From Gemmatimonas sp. (GTDB taxonomy: Bacteria; Gemmatimonadota; Gemmatimonadetes; Gemmatimonadales; Gemmatimonadaceae), in NCBI GenBank assembly GCA_023910675.1, contig JAAVWC010000009.1, positions 62,001 through 126,000 on the forward strand: 64,000 nt of DNA, read 5' to 3'. Of this stretch, positions 17,631 to 27,170 are shown one piece after another (the first letter of the stretch is position 1; the number at the start of each line of letters is the position of its first letter). Below the pieces are notes generated by a model, which was not told the origin of the DNA, searched no databases, and saw nothing but the letters and a program-made list of their open reading frames with translations. The translations under genes were made by a program, and so were the position numbers.

Positions 17631-17805
17631 GGGCGAGGGCTCGGGGTGGGGTATCCCTCCAACCTGTGGCACGGAGCGACAGGCGGCAAGGGTCATTTGC
17701 GACGGTTCCGTCATGTTTGTGCAAAAATGCGTGGCAGCGGAACCGGACGCGGCCGAATGCCGTATCGGTTATTGTCCCCCTACCCTGAATGGAGCGAATT
17801 CTGGC

Positions 17806-19693
17806 ATGAAGCAGTTCTTCACCGCCCTGGCGGCGAATCTCGTCACGATCGCGGTGTGTGTCGTTGCCGCGGTCCTGCTCATCATTGGTGTGGCGGCGTC
17901 GGCCGGCTCGCGCCCCACCACCGTGGTGCGGCAGGGCTCGGTCATGATTGTCGATCTCGAGCAGGCGTTGTCGGATCAGCCGGCGCGCGCCGAGGCCCGT
18001 TCCGTGTTCGACGACGCGCTGTCGCCGGGCAGCGATGCCCTGCCTCTGCGTTCGGCGCTGTTGGCCATCCGCGCGGCAGCGGACGACGACCGCATCAGCG
18101 GCATTTTGCTCCGCGGCTCCGTCACGGGCGACGGCGTGCGCTCTGGCTATGCGGCGCTCCGCGAGCTGCGGCAGGCGCTCGTCGCCTTTGCCGCCAGCAA
18201 GAAGCCGGTGCACGCGTACCTCGTGAACCCGGATGTGTCCACGTACTACGTGGCCTCGGCGGCCACGCAGATCACGCTCGACCCGTTCGGCTCGCTATTG
18301 TTGCCTGGCATGGCATCGGAGCAGGTGTTTCTGAGCGGGCTCTTCGAGAAATACGGTATTGGCGTGCAGGTGAGCCGCGTGGGGCGCTTCAAGGCGGCGG
18401 TCGAACCGTTCACATCGCACCAACATGAGCCCGGAGAACCGCCTGCAGGTCGCGTCATACTTGGGTGACCTGTGGAGCGAAGTGAAGCGCGGCATTGCCG
18501 AGAGCCGCAAAGTGGACACGCTGACCCTGCAGGGCATGGTGGATGCCCAGGGGATCATGCTGCCCGCCGACGCGCAACGCGCCAAGCTCGTGGACCGCGT
18601 GGCCTACTTCGACGTGGTACTTGCTGACTTGCAGACGATGACGGGCAAGGCGGGCGGCACGGTCGCGCGGAGCGCCAAGGACAGCACGCGCGACGCGGAG
18701 CTCGCGGCGATCATCGAACAGCCCTCGATGCCACAGATCACGCTCGATGCGTATGCGCCCATTGCCGTGGCGAAAGACCGCATCATTGGCGGCAGTCAGG
18801 CGATTGCCGTGGTGTATGCCGAGGGGGATATCGTGGACGGCGAAGGGGGCGACGGGCAGATCGGAGGCGCCGCGCTGTCGCGCGAGCTGCGCAAGCTTCG
18901 CACGAACAACACGATCAAGGCGGTCGTGTTGCGGGTCAACAGCCCAGGCGGCAGCGCGATTGCCTCAGAGCAGATTCAGCGCGAGCTCACGCTCATTGCG
19001 AAGAACAAGCCGCTGGTGGTGTCCATGGGTTCACTGGCGGCGAGCGGCGGCTATTGGATCAGCACCGCCGGCTCCCGCATTTTTGCTGAACCCAACACGA
19101 TTACCGGCTCCATCGGGGTGTTCTCGCTAGTGCCGAACATCAAGGGACTCGCCGACAAGCAGGGGATCACGTTCGATACGGTGAAGACCGGGCGTTACGC
19201 CGATCTTTTCTCGCTGGCACGGCCGCGTACCGAGGCGGAGCTCGCGGTGTTGCAGCGCGGCACCGACGCGGTGTACGCGGCGTTTTTGCAGCGCGTCGCG
19301 AGCGCCCGCAAGCTGACGGTCGATTCGGTGGGGATGATTGCCGAAGGACGCGTATGGTCGGGCGCGCAGGCGCTGCGCATCGGTCTCGTCGACTCCATAG
19401 GTGGCCTCGACATGGCACTCAAGAGTGCGGCGTTGCTCGCGAAGCTCACTGGCGACTACGAGGTGCGGGAGTATCCGCGTGTGAAGTCGGCCACGGAGCG
19501 CATTACGGAGTTGCTGGAAGACAAGCCGGCGCCGGTGGCAGCGCGGGCGAATGCCGCCCTTCGCGAGATGGGCGCGCGCGGTGTGGCCGCCGATCTGGCG
19601 CGCGACGTGACACGTGAGCTCACCATGCTGCTGTCGTACAACGACCCGCGTGGGGTGTATGCGCGGATGCCGTACATTTTGCGGGTTCGGTAA
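17806..19693 (+). pseudogene. sppA: Signal peptide peptidase SppA (67K type), one frameshift
   Basis: A membrane anchor (about residues 8-35) is followed by two tandem S49 domains. The catalytic lysine is expected in VSRVGRFKAAVEPF and the serine in MGSLAASGGYWIST. The frame shifts near 18412, just after AAVEPFTS, and resumes as NMSPENRLQVASYLGDLW; skipping one base gives a normal protein of about 628 residues. SppA degrades cleaved signal peptides in the membrane. The TAA stop lies inside the conserved end of an inverted-repeat element. Everything except the single shift looks intact, so it may be functional in the organism. Confidence 0.85.
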
Positions 19694-19938
19694 CGGCGGT
19701 TGAACAACGGGGGGCTGGTCCGGCGCTCAACTCGCCACGGCACTAGCCCTCAGGGAAAAGAACGTAAGGAAAAAGGGGGAAGCGCGGTTCGGTCCACCAC
19801 GAACAACGATCTCGTTGTTACCGGCGAACCGAACCGCGCTTCCCCCTTTTCCCTTACGTTCTTTCTCCTGAGGGCTAGTGCCGTCGGCCAGTGAACCGCC
19901 GGACCAGCAACCGCAGTTCAGCTACCGCAGTTCAGCTA
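19690..19938. repeat. Long imperfect inverted repeat, copy 1
   Basis: The core runs 19714-19908 with outer arms GCTGGTCCGG / GGACCAGC. Inside, the left arm AGCCCTCAGGGAAAAGAACG through GGGGGAAGCGCGGTTCGGT pairs with the right arm over about 75 bases. The asymmetric end GTAACGGCGGTTGA at 19690 supplies the sppA stop codon. The other end carries two direct copies of CCGCAGTTCAGCTA (19911-19924, 19925-19938). Two further copies lie near 43.2 and 46.2 kb in the opposite orientation. All three sit between convergent genes. Confidence 0.85.
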
Positions 19939-19943
19939 CCGCA

Positions 19944-20321
19944 TCAGCCCTCGAACACCGGCGTCGTCCACGCGCCGTACGTCACCTTGCGCGCGGCTTC
20001 GAGGCGACGGCCCTGCGCCTGCCAGTCGGCGAGATCGGCGTGCATACGCGCCAGATGAGCGCCGGCCTTGGCGATACAGGCGGCATTGCCACGTGTCTGC
20101 ACGTCACCGAGCGCCCACTCCGCGGCCTTTGCGCGCGCGCGGGCAATGACGAGCTGATCGACGCAACGCGCGGCGTGATAGCTGCTCCACGCAGCCATGG
20201 GACGATCGTCATCGATGCCGTACAGCGCCCACACACCATCGGTGGTCGGAATGGCATCGAGGAGAAATCCATCGAAATCTTCAGGGATTGCGTAGGTCGC
20301 GTCCGTGCTGGGCATGCTCAT
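19944..20321 (-). CDS. Hypothetical protein
   Basis: The product has 125 residues from ATG 20321 (MSMPSTDATYAIPEDFDGFL); an in-frame ATG at 20402 would add 27 residues. The composition is mixed alpha/beta with Trp/Tyr-rich parts (WALYGIDDDRPMAAWSSYHA) and a long helix. No signal peptide, membrane segment or known motif is seen. It converges on sppA across the inverted-repeat element. Unknown function. Confidence 0.6.
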   Translation of the reverse strand: MSMPSTDATYAIPEDFDGFLLDAIPTTDGVWALYGIDDDRPMAAWSSYHAARCVDQLVIARARAKAAEWALGDVQTRGNAACIAKAGAHLARMHADLADWQAQGRRLEAARKVTYGAWTTPVFEG

Positions 20322-20456
20322 AGGGAGGCACCGAAAGAGTGGGCGGAACGCATCGAACCGAGGACTGTCCGGCTGTTCGTCATGGGCGGCTCTTCCGGAC
20401 ACTCACTCAAGCTGCGCGCCGTGCTTGATGGTTCCCTCGCTTTCTACATTTCGCGC

Positions 20457-21503
20457 ATGCCTATCCGACATTTCCCGTCGCCCGCCGTGTTGGCGCAGGC
20501 GACGCTGCTGGCCCTGCTCTCTCCCGTCGCCCCGCTGGTCGCGCAAGCCACCGTCGCGACGCCCAGCAAACCGTCTGTATCCAAGCCAACGGCCAAGCCC
20601 TCCGCGAAGGACAGCGGCGCCAAATCGGCGTACCCCACCGGCGGCACATCGGCCGCCGCCCGCGCACTCGCCGGCAAGCCGGTGCCGGTGTGGCCTGTGC
20701 CCGGACCGGCGCCGCTGGCCGGCAGCGTCCTGCCGGCCAAGCGCATTATTGCGTATTACGGCAATCCGTTCTCCAAGCGCATGGGCGTCTTGGGCGAGTA
20801 TCCGAAGCCCGACATGCTTTCGCGTCTCGATCGTGAGGTCGCGGCTTGGAAGCGCGCCGATCCCGACACGCCCGTGCAACCGGCGCTGCACCTCATAACC
20901 ACGGTGGCGCAGGGCGACGCGGGCAAAGACGGCAAGTATCGCATGCGCCACAGCGACAAGCTCACCGAGAAGGTGTACGGGTGGGCCAAGGAGCGGAACG
21001 CGCTGCTCTTTCTCGATGTGCAAGTGGGGTTGAGCACTATTCAGGAAGAGCTGCCGCGCCTGGAAGCGTGGCTGTCCAAGCCCGATGTGCACGTCGGCAT
21101 GGACCCCGAGTTCTCGATGAAGGACGGCACCAAGCCCGGTCGCAAGATCGGCAGCTACGACGCGGCCGATGTGAACTGGGTCATCGATCAACTCGCGCGC
21201 ATTGTGACGGCCAACAACCTGCCGCCAAAGATTCTGGTGGTGCACCGTTTCACGAAGCCGATGCTCACCAACGCGACGAAGATCAAGCGCGACCCGCAGG
21301 TACAGGTGGTCATTCACATGGACGGGTGGGGCCCGCCAAGTCTCAAGCGCGATTCGTACGCGGCATACGTATACGCCGAGCCGGTACAGTTCACCGGCTT
21401 CAAGCTGTTCTACAAGAACGACACCAAGTACGGTGGCCCCATCATGACGCCGGCGCAGCTGCTCGCGCTCACCCCCAAGCCGCTCTACATCCAGTATCAG
21501 TAA
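20457..21503 (+). CDS. Exported hypothetical protein, barrel-like
   Basis: This 348-residue protein has a signal peptide (residues 1-30, ending SPVAPLVAQA), a low-complexity Pro/Ser/Lys/Ala linker (about 31-75) and a conserved globular domain beginning RIIAYYGNPFSKRMGVLGEY. Later segments include ALLFLDVQVGLSTIQEELPR, HVGMDPEFSMKDG and VVIHMDGWGPPSLKRDSYAA. The strand-end acidic residues and overall look suggest a TIM-barrel, glycosidase-like fold, but no catalytic pair can be assigned. It is probably periplasmic or surface-located. It lies divergent from the hypothetical gene at 19944 and converges on the TonB receptor gene. Confidence 0.7.
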   Translation: MPIRHFPSPAVLAQATLLALLSPVAPLVAQATVATPSKPSVSKPTAKPSAKDSGAKSAYPTGGTSAAARALAGKPVPVWPVPGPAPLAGSVLPAKRIIAYYGNPFSKRMGVLGEYPKPDMLSRLDREVAAWKRADPDTPVQPALHLITTVAQGDAGKDGKYRMRHSDKLTEKVYGWAKERNALLFLDVQVGLSTIQEELPRLEAWLSKPDVHVGMDPEFSMKDGTKPGRKIGSYDAADVNWVIDQLARIVTANNLPPKILVVHRFTKPMLTNATKIKRDPQVQVVIHMDGWGPPSLKRDSYAAYVYAEPVQFTGFKLFYKNDTKYGGPIMTPAQLLALTPKPLYIQYQ

Positions 21504-21535
21504 GCCGCAGACGTCAGCGCCACGTCAGCGCCGCG

Positions 21536-23731
21536 TCAGCGCCACGTCAGCGACATGAGGAACGACACGCGACGCGGTAGCCCGGGCTCGAAGAACCGGT
21601 TGCGCGTCGCGTTGATCACCAGGCTCGACGCGTAGCGTCGGTCGAACGCGTTCTCGAGCGACACGGTGGGTTGCACGCGCACACGACCGACTGACGGCAC
21701 GTCGTACCCTGCGCGCAGATTCCAGACGCTGAAGCCGGCGCCGTACACCGACGCCGCGTCGTTGGCACTGGCTCGGGACGACGCCGTCCACTCGACGGTG
21801 CCGAAGAGTCCACGCGCGCGCACCGTCCCGAAGCTTTGGGCATAGTGTTCCGGGACACCGGGAATCCTTTTGCCGGCGAACGACACCGCGCCTACGTCGT
21901 AGCGATCGAAGCGAAAGCGCGAGAAGGTGTACGCCGTGCCGAACTCGAATGCCTCCCACTGCCCGCGCACACTGGTCTCGGCACCCGTGCGCGTAGAGCG
22001 GCCGGCGTTGCGGAACGCGCGACGTCCCGGCTGGTTGGGTACATCGAAGGGAACGAGTTCGTCGAGCACCCGCGCGCGGAAGACCGCGAGGTCGGCGCGC
22101 AGATGCTGACCAAGCACCGCCTGCGTCCCCATCTCGACCGTGCGTGTTCGTTGCGGCGCGAGCGTGCTGTTCAACCCGGCGGCGCCATTCTCCTGATTGG
22201 TGAGCTCCGTGACGGTCGGCGTTTCGAAGGCGGTCGACAGACTCGCATAGAGCGACCACCATGGACGCGCGCGCCAGGTGAGTCCGAACATCGGACTCAC
22301 CGCATCGAGCGTCCGATTGCCGGAGTCGTCGGCATTGGTGGTGGTGATGAACTGATCGCGGACACGAAACCCAACCTGGTCGTAGCGCAACGCAGCGCTC
22401 GCGAACACCCGGCGCGGCGCTTCGACTTCCACGCGACCGTAGCCCCCCACGTTGGTGGCGCGCTCTTGCTGGTTGAGTCGCGTGGCGCCACGCTCGGCAC
22501 GCACCACCGGACAAAGCGCCGTGACGGGCGCGGTCGCTGCCACCGCGGCGCAATTCTCGAAGTTGGCGCGTGCATCCACCTGCCGCTGCGCATCGATACC
22601 GGCACCAAGTCGCACGGGCCATGCAAGCGCCCCCACGCGCCATGCGCCGTGCATGCTGCCCCCTACCACGCGACGATCGACATCGACGATGGCGAAGGGC
22701 AACGGGTTATCGAGGGACCGACTGCCGGTAAAGAGCGATCCGCGCACCGTCCCAGAGGAGAGATCACGCTCGGCGAGCAGCGCGATCTGCGACTGGACGA
22801 CGGCCTTCCGCGAGCGGCGTGTAATGTTCAACGAGTCGGGGAGCCGCGGATCGCGCGCGAGTTCCGCGGCCGTCAACGCACCGGTGTTTTCAGCGCGCGG
22901 GGCCGCGTAGTGTGTGCCCTGCACTTCGAGCCGCGTTCCCGCAACGGTGACGAGCGCACGCGCAAAGACACTCGAGGCATCGAGGCGCGACCAGGTGCGC
23001 GGTCCGTTGCCCGCAGTGCGCGTCGCCGAGAGCAGCCATGCCGGCTGTCGCCACTGTCCCGACGTGTCGGCCATCGATCCCGACAGCTGCACGTTGCCGC
23101 GCTGCCACCCGCCGCCATCCCACACACGCGCCTGTCCGCTGACGGGCGTCGCCGACGGCGCGCGCGAACGCATGTCGATGACACCACCCGCCGCGTTGCC
23201 ATACAGCGCCGCCGCCGTGCCGCGCACGATATCCACGCGCTCAATCGTTTCGAGATCGAGCCAATCTGTGGGGGTCTGTCCGTCGGGCAACGACAGGGGA
23301 ACGCCGTCGCGCAGCACACGTACGCCGCGTACGCCGAACGCCGACCGCGCGCCGAAGCCGCGCAGCGATATGCGCTGATCCTGCGACGGGTTGGCACGGT
23401 CCTGCACCTGCACGCCCGGCACCGCCAGCAGCAAATCACTCACGCCGGTTCGACGCAACGCCGGCCGCGCCGACAGTGGCGCCGTGCTTACGGCGAATGG
23501 CAACTCGAACGGCGAGCGCGCAGCGTCTCGCGTGACCGTTACGCGCACCGATTGCAATCGCTGCGTCGTATCGCGCGACGGCTGCGCGTGCAGCGGACGC
23601 GCAGCCGGGCTTGCCGAGGCAAGGAGAACGAGGGCACCGAGGGCGGACGCGACGGTGGGAGCACCGGCGCGGCGGATGGCGCGGTCCGCCACGAAGTCAG
23701 GGTTTGAATGCACCCTGCGATCTATCGCCAA
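21536..23731 (-). CDS. TonB-dependent outer-membrane receptor
   Basis: This 731-residue protein has a signal region ending near residue 49 (PAARPLHAQ) and a TonB-box-like stretch SVRVTVTRDAAR. The plug domain (about 65-190) shows GVSDLLLAVPGVQVQDR, ISLRGFGARSAFGVRGVRVL and VDIVRGTAAALYGNAAGGVI. A 22-strand barrel follows and ends SFLMSLTWR. It imports a scarce ligand, perhaps a siderophore, using TonB energy; the VQVQDRANPSQDQRISLRG pattern is common in siderophore-type receptors but does not fix the ligand. No TonB, ABC or reductase genes are nearby. Confidence 0.9.
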   Translation of the reverse strand: MAIDRRVHSNPDFVADRAIRRAGAPTVASALGALVLLASASPAARPLHAQPSRDTTQRLQSVRVTVTRDAARSPFELPFAVSTAPLSARPALRRTGVSDLLLAVPGVQVQDRANPSQDQRISLRGFGARSAFGVRGVRVLRDGVPLSLPDGQTPTDWLDLETIERVDIVRGTAAALYGNAAGGVIDMRSRAPSATPVSGQARVWDGGGWQRGNVQLSGSMADTSGQWRQPAWLLSATRTAGNGPRTWSRLDASSVFARALVTVAGTRLEVQGTHYAAPRAENTGALTAAELARDPRLPDSLNITRRSRKAVVQSQIALLAERDLSSGTVRGSLFTGSRSLDNPLPFAIVDVDRRVVGGSMHGAWRVGALAWPVRLGAGIDAQRQVDARANFENCAAVAATAPVTALCPVVRAERGATRLNQQERATNVGGYGRVEVEAPRRVFASAALRYDQVGFRVRDQFITTTNADDSGNRTLDAVSPMFGLTWRARPWWSLYASLSTAFETPTVTELTNQENGAAGLNSTLAPQRTRTVEMGTQAVLGQHLRADLAVFRARVLDELVPFDVPNQPGRRAFRNAGRSTRTGAETSVRGQWEAFEFGTAYTFSRFRFDRYDVGAVSFAGKRIPGVPEHYAQSFGTVRARGLFGTVEWTASSRASANDAASVYGAGFSVWNLRAGYDVPSVGRVRVQPTVSLENAFDRRYASSLVINATRNRFFEPGLPRRVSFLMSLTWR

Positions 23732-23770
23732 GGCGGAACGGAGGGAATCCCCCGGCTTGCAGCAGGGGGG

Positions 23771-24406
23771 TCAGCGACCCGCGTCGGAGCAGGTGGGCTT
23801 CCGCTCGAATGGGCTCTCATCCATCAGCTCACCGGTGCGGGAACAGACAATCCCTGTATTCGTATCGCGAACCGCCATGAACCAATGCGAGGGCGATGTG
23901 TTCGACGCCACCACCCGCTGCTCCTGCGGCATGCGGAGACCGCGGGCCTTGAGCTCGGGCCAGGTGGCGAAACGCTGATTCAAGATGCGGAAGGCCGACT
24001 GCTGCTCATACACATTCGACAACGTGCCGGCCATCGCCGTGCGGCTTCGGTCCTGCTGCTTGCCTCCGTTCACTTTGAGCGCCGCGATGACCATCGCGAT
24101 CATGGCGAACGCCACGACCACGCTGGTGACGAGCACACTTTCCCGCTCGGCGCGCGTCGCCGAGGCGACCGAAGCGGCCGAGGTGGCGACGCGCTTCGCG
24201 CCCGGTACGGCGGCCGAGGTCGACGGCGCCTTCGGCGCGGCGCCGCGAACATTGCCCGCCCCGTAGGACGACCGACCGCCCGACAGTGGCTCCGCCCGGG
24301 GATACGTCACCGGGCGCCACTCCGCGTTGATGCCCAGCGAACGCGGTGACGCGCGGAATTTGTCCGCGGCGAGCGTGGACGGGCGACGAGAGAGGGGATT
24401 CGACAT
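23771..24406 (-). CDS. Membrane-anchored, pilin-like hypothetical protein
   Basis: This 211-residue protein has a long basic/Ala-Ser-rich N-terminus, one membrane segment around residues 92-112 (VLVTSVVVAFAMIAMVIAAL) and a C-terminal domain containing YEQQSAFRILNQRFATWPEL and a closing pair of cysteines (GIVCSRTG, KPTCSDAGR). The Tyr-rich helix after the membrane segment and the terminal Cys pair recall type IV pilin-like proteins, but the cytoplasmic leader is far too long for one. It ends 40 bases upstream of the TonB receptor start on the same strand. Function unknown. Confidence 0.6.
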   Translation of the reverse strand: MSNPLSRRPSTLAADKFRASPRSLGINAEWRPVTYPRAEPLSGGRSSYGAGNVRGAAPKAPSTSAAVPGAKRVATSAASVASATRAERESVLVTSVVVAFAMIAMVIAALKVNGGKQQDRSRTAMAGTLSNVYEQQSAFRILNQRFATWPELKARGLRMPQEQRVVASNTSPSHWFMAVRDTNTGIVCSRTGELMDESPFERKPTCSDAGR

Positions 24407-24553
24407 GCAGTCATGTTACGGACTGGACGATTGCGGCGGCATAGTGGCACCGGCACGACCGTCACAGCGGCAGCATTGATTCGACCTTTTTCGTGACGAA
24501 CCGCTTGTCACACGGCGCAAGCACCATAGTCTGGACCGCCTATATTTCCTCCC

Positions 24554-25975
24554 ATGTTTTTCAAACAGCTCTATGATCAGCCGCTGGCCCAAGCGAGCTA
24601 TCTCATTGGCTGCCAGGCGACTGGCGAAGCCATGGTCGTCGATCCGCTGCGTGCCCCTGCGCCGTACATCGAGCTTGCACGCAGCGAGGGCTTACGGATC
24701 ACGCACATCACCGAAACCCACATCCATGCGGATTTCGTTTCGGGCGCACGCGAGCTGCACGCCGCCACTGGTGGTCGCCTGCTGCTGTCAGGCGAAGGGG
24801 GCGACGACTGGCAATACCGCTTCGCCGCCGCCGATGGTGCGACACTGCTGCACGACGGCGACCACTTCATGGTGGGGAACCTGCGCTTCGACGTGATGCA
24901 CACCCCCGGGCACACGCCGGAGCATCTGTCGTTCGTCGTCACGGATACGCCGCGTGCCGCCGGTCCCATGGGCGTGCTCACCGGTGATTTCGTGTTTGTC
25001 GGCGATGTTGGCCGCCCCGACCTGCTCGAGAAGGCCGCCAAGGTGGCGAATACGATGGAAGCGGGAGCGCGCACGCTCTTCGCCTCGCTGCAGCGGTTCC
25101 GTGCCCTGCCGGACCACCTGCAGCTCTGGCCAGGCCACGGAGCCGGCTCGGCCTGCGGCAAGGCGCTTGGCGCTGTGCCGTTCAGCACCGTCGGGTACGA
25201 GAAGCGCGCCAACTGGGGGGTGGGCACCACCAGTGAATCGGCGTTCGTTGCGGCTGTGCTCGAGGGGCAGCCGGAACCGCCGCGCTACTTCGCGGAGATG
25301 AAGCGCATCAATCGAGACGGGCCGGTGGTGCTCGGCGCGCTCTCGCCGCTCCCACCTTTGGACGGCGCAGACGTCTGCCGCCGAGTGGATGCCGGTGCGT
25401 GGCCCGTCGATATGCGCAGTGCCGCCGACTTTGCTGTGGGCTTCCTGCCGGGCAGCCTGTCGGTGCCCTACAGCAAGTCATTCAGCACCTGGGTCGGTTC
25501 GCTGGTGCCATACAATGTCGACATCGTGCTGCTGGTCCCGGATGCGGACGTGGCGCTGGTCGACCGTGCCCGACGGGACCTCTCCCGAATCGGCCTTGAT
25601 CGGATCGTGGGATGGGGAACGCCGGATGCCGTGCTTCCCGCCCATGCGGCACGGGGCGGGGTCTGCGGAACCATGCAACAGCTGACGGCGGCGGCACTGG
25701 CCGATGGCGACGGGTTGCCAGCGGCATATACCGTGATTGACGTACGCGGCCGGTCGGAATGGGCGGTCGGCCATGTTCCTGACGCGGTGCACATTCCCAT
25801 GGGAGAACTTTCCGACCGTCAGGGCGAATTGCCTGGCGGCCCCTTACTGGTGCATTGCCAGTCGGGGGCGCGTTCGGCGGTCGCCGCGAGCCTCCTGCAC
25901 CGATTGGGACGCCCCGACGCCGTGAATGTGACGGGCGGATATGTCGCGTGGCGCGACGCCCGCCGCGGCGGGTAG
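24554..25975 (+). CDS. Persulfide dioxygenase-like MBL hydrolase with two rhodanese domains
   Basis: This 473-residue protein has an N-terminal metallo-beta-lactamase domain with ETHIHADFVSGA, MHTPGHTPEHLSF and VLTGDFVFVGDVGRPDL, the pattern of ETHE1/persulfide-dioxygenase-type enzymes. Two rhodanese domains follow: one without a cysteine loop (about 275-360) and a C-terminal one with the active loop HCQSGARS near residue 437. Such fusions oxidise glutathione- or protein-bound persulfide to sulfite or thiosulfate in sulfide detoxification. The start MFFKQLYDQPLAQASYLI is standard. It is monocistronic, with about 145 bases of upstream DNA. Confidence 0.87.
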   Translation: MFFKQLYDQPLAQASYLIGCQATGEAMVVDPLRAPAPYIELARSEGLRITHITETHIHADFVSGARELHAATGGRLLLSGEGGDDWQYRFAAADGATLLHDGDHFMVGNLRFDVMHTPGHTPEHLSFVVTDTPRAAGPMGVLTGDFVFVGDVGRPDLLEKAAKVANTMEAGARTLFASLQRFRALPDHLQLWPGHGAGSACGKALGAVPFSTVGYEKRANWGVGTTSESAFVAAVLEGQPEPPRYFAEMKRINRDGPVVLGALSPLPPLDGADVCRRVDAGAWPVDMRSAADFAVGFLPGSLSVPYSKSFSTWVGSLVPYNVDIVLLVPDADVALVDRARRDLSRIGLDRIVGWGTPDAVLPAHAARGGVCGTMQQLTAAALADGDGLPAAYTVIDVRGRSEWAVGHVPDAVHIPMGELSDRQGELPGGPLLVHCQSGARSAVAASLLHRLGRPDAVNVTGGYVAWRDARRGG

Positions 25976-26014
25976 CCGCGACGGGTAGCCGCGACGGGCG
26001 CGTGAGTTGGCGCG

Positions 26015-26542
26015 TTACTGCGGACGCGCGGTGATCATATGCTGCAGGAACTCGCCGGCGCTGCCGCGCTGACGCGAGTTCCCGACGCGCAGGGCGTCGA
26101 CGCAGGCAAGCATCTTGTGCAGCCGCGCATCGCGCGCCGCAACCTTGGTCACGCCGTTGAACAGCGGAACCAGTGCCTCACCACGAACGGTCCCGCCTTC
26201 CATGGGCCACACGAGCGTGCGCACGGGCTCGTCGGTGCCGAACACACTGGCAAGCTCCGGATGCGATCCGGCGGTAGGCAACCCTACGCGCTCCGGTCCG
26301 TGGACCGCCGGAAAGGCGTACCGGGCGCCATACACCAGGAACTCGTGTAGCGAGGTATCCACGATCGTCCGGCTCCCCGATCCGCAAATGCCTGCATGCT
26401 GGAGACGGGCCACCGAGCGATGTACGGCACTCGTGCTGGTAGCCAAGGCGATCGCGAGCGGCTCATATCGATCTTCGGGAACCAGAACGAGGCGGAGCGC
26501 TACCGCGATGTCGAACGGCCGGAGAGAAGGCTGCGAAGGCAC
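26015..26542 (-). CDS. Winged-HTH DNA-binding protein
   Basis: The product has 175 residues. The N-terminal part (about 8-50, LRPFDIAVALRLVLV then YEPLAIALATSTSAVHRSVARLQHAG) is a helix-turn-helix of MarR/IclR-like shape. The rest (AFPAVHGPERVGLPTAGSHP, VWPMEGGTVRGEALVPLFNG, LACVDALRVGNSRQR) is conserved-looking but not a domain I can name. Similar proteins are often partners of small toxin-like or nucleotidyltransferase genes; none is next to it here. An inverted TGTACA repeat upstream could be its own operator. Confidence 0.65.
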   Translation of the reverse strand: MPSQPSLRPFDIAVALRLVLVPEDRYEPLAIALATSTSAVHRSVARLQHAGICGSGSRTIVDTSLHEFLVYGARYAFPAVHGPERVGLPTAGSHPELASVFGTDEPVRTLVWPMEGGTVRGEALVPLFNGVTKVAARDARLHKMLACVDALRVGNSRQRGSAGEFLQHMITARPQ

Positions 26543-26607
26543 GGGTTTCGGTCAGAAAGTGAGAGGATGGCGGCTTGAGCAGTTTACCCCGTATTTTCCG
26601 AAACAAT

Positions 26608-26655
26608 GGTGTACAATCAGCCACATCGTCCCTCCTGACATTCAGCTTGTACACC
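26608..26655. promoter_or_regulatory. Inverted TGTACA repeat in AT-rich upstream region
   Basis: GGTGTACAA (26608-26616) and its exact reverse complement TTGTACACC (26647-26655) are separated by 30 bases, 66-113 bases before the HTH gene's start on the minus strand. Another GTACAC lies near 26671. The stretch 26580-26750 is much richer in A/T than the rest of the window. It may be an operator for the HTH protein, or acquired DNA. Confidence 0.4.
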
Positions 26656-26887
26656 CCTAGCACCTTTTACGTACACTTAAGCACGTTTGGGATCAGTACA
26701 GTTAAAGCGGACTTAATACTCATACCCAGCGCCGTTTTGTCAACCGCCGGTCGACTGGGTGCAGCGGCAGCGCGGCAGCGCGGCAGCGCGTGGCGGACGG
26801 ACGCCCTGACCACCGTGGTTCGTGTGCCGATCCGTGTCACCGTGTCCGTGAGCTGCTGAGCTTGCGCGTGATTCCGCCGGACGTGTC

Positions 26888-27170
26888 GAGCCGGTCCTCT
26901 GCGAAATACGCGACGTCACCGAACGTCGCCGCTCTGAGGAAGCCATGCGGGACATCGGCACACAGCGCGCGATTGGGCGCGTGTCCGCGTGCGTCGCGCA
27001 CGAGATCCGCAATCCGCTCGCGGGGAGAGCATGCCTTTCTGCTCGTCGGCGACGCCGTAGTCGTCGGGACGAAAGGCGACGCGTGCGTGATCACCGTACG
27101 CGACGAAGGTGTGCGTATTCCTGACCACCGGCGCGAGCGCATCGTTCACCCCATAAGCGACGACCGCCAA
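26888..27170 (+). pseudogene. Remnant of PAS-type sensor histidine kinase
   Basis: One frame reads the end of a PAS domain joined to a HisKA domain: EIRDVTERRRSEEAMRDIGT, then the phospho-acceptor box VAHEIRNPLAG. After about 40 bases a different frame gives a fragment like the ATP-binding G1 box, ACVITVRDEGVRIPDHRRER. The dimerisation and N-box parts between them are missing and no start or stop matches, so this is a decayed kinase with an internal deletion, not a working gene. It fills the otherwise empty 26543-27222 gap before argJ, together with the AT-rich stretch to its left. Confidence 0.6.

Noticed and set aside
19694-19943. Inverted repeat as an ordinary short terminator
   Set aside because: It is about 190 bases long, recurs three times with the same sequence and covarying arms, and has asymmetric ends, so it is more than a simple terminator.
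21836-23707. 623-codon plus-strand frame opposite the TonB receptor
   Set aside because: The receptor on the minus strand has all family motifs; the plus frame has none and an Arg/His-rich shadow composition.
26463-26663. Short minus-strand frame starting MLGVYKLNVRRDD upstream of the HTH gene
   Set aside because: It overlaps the HTH gene out of frame and the AT-rich control region; the sequence becomes shadow-like after 30 residues.
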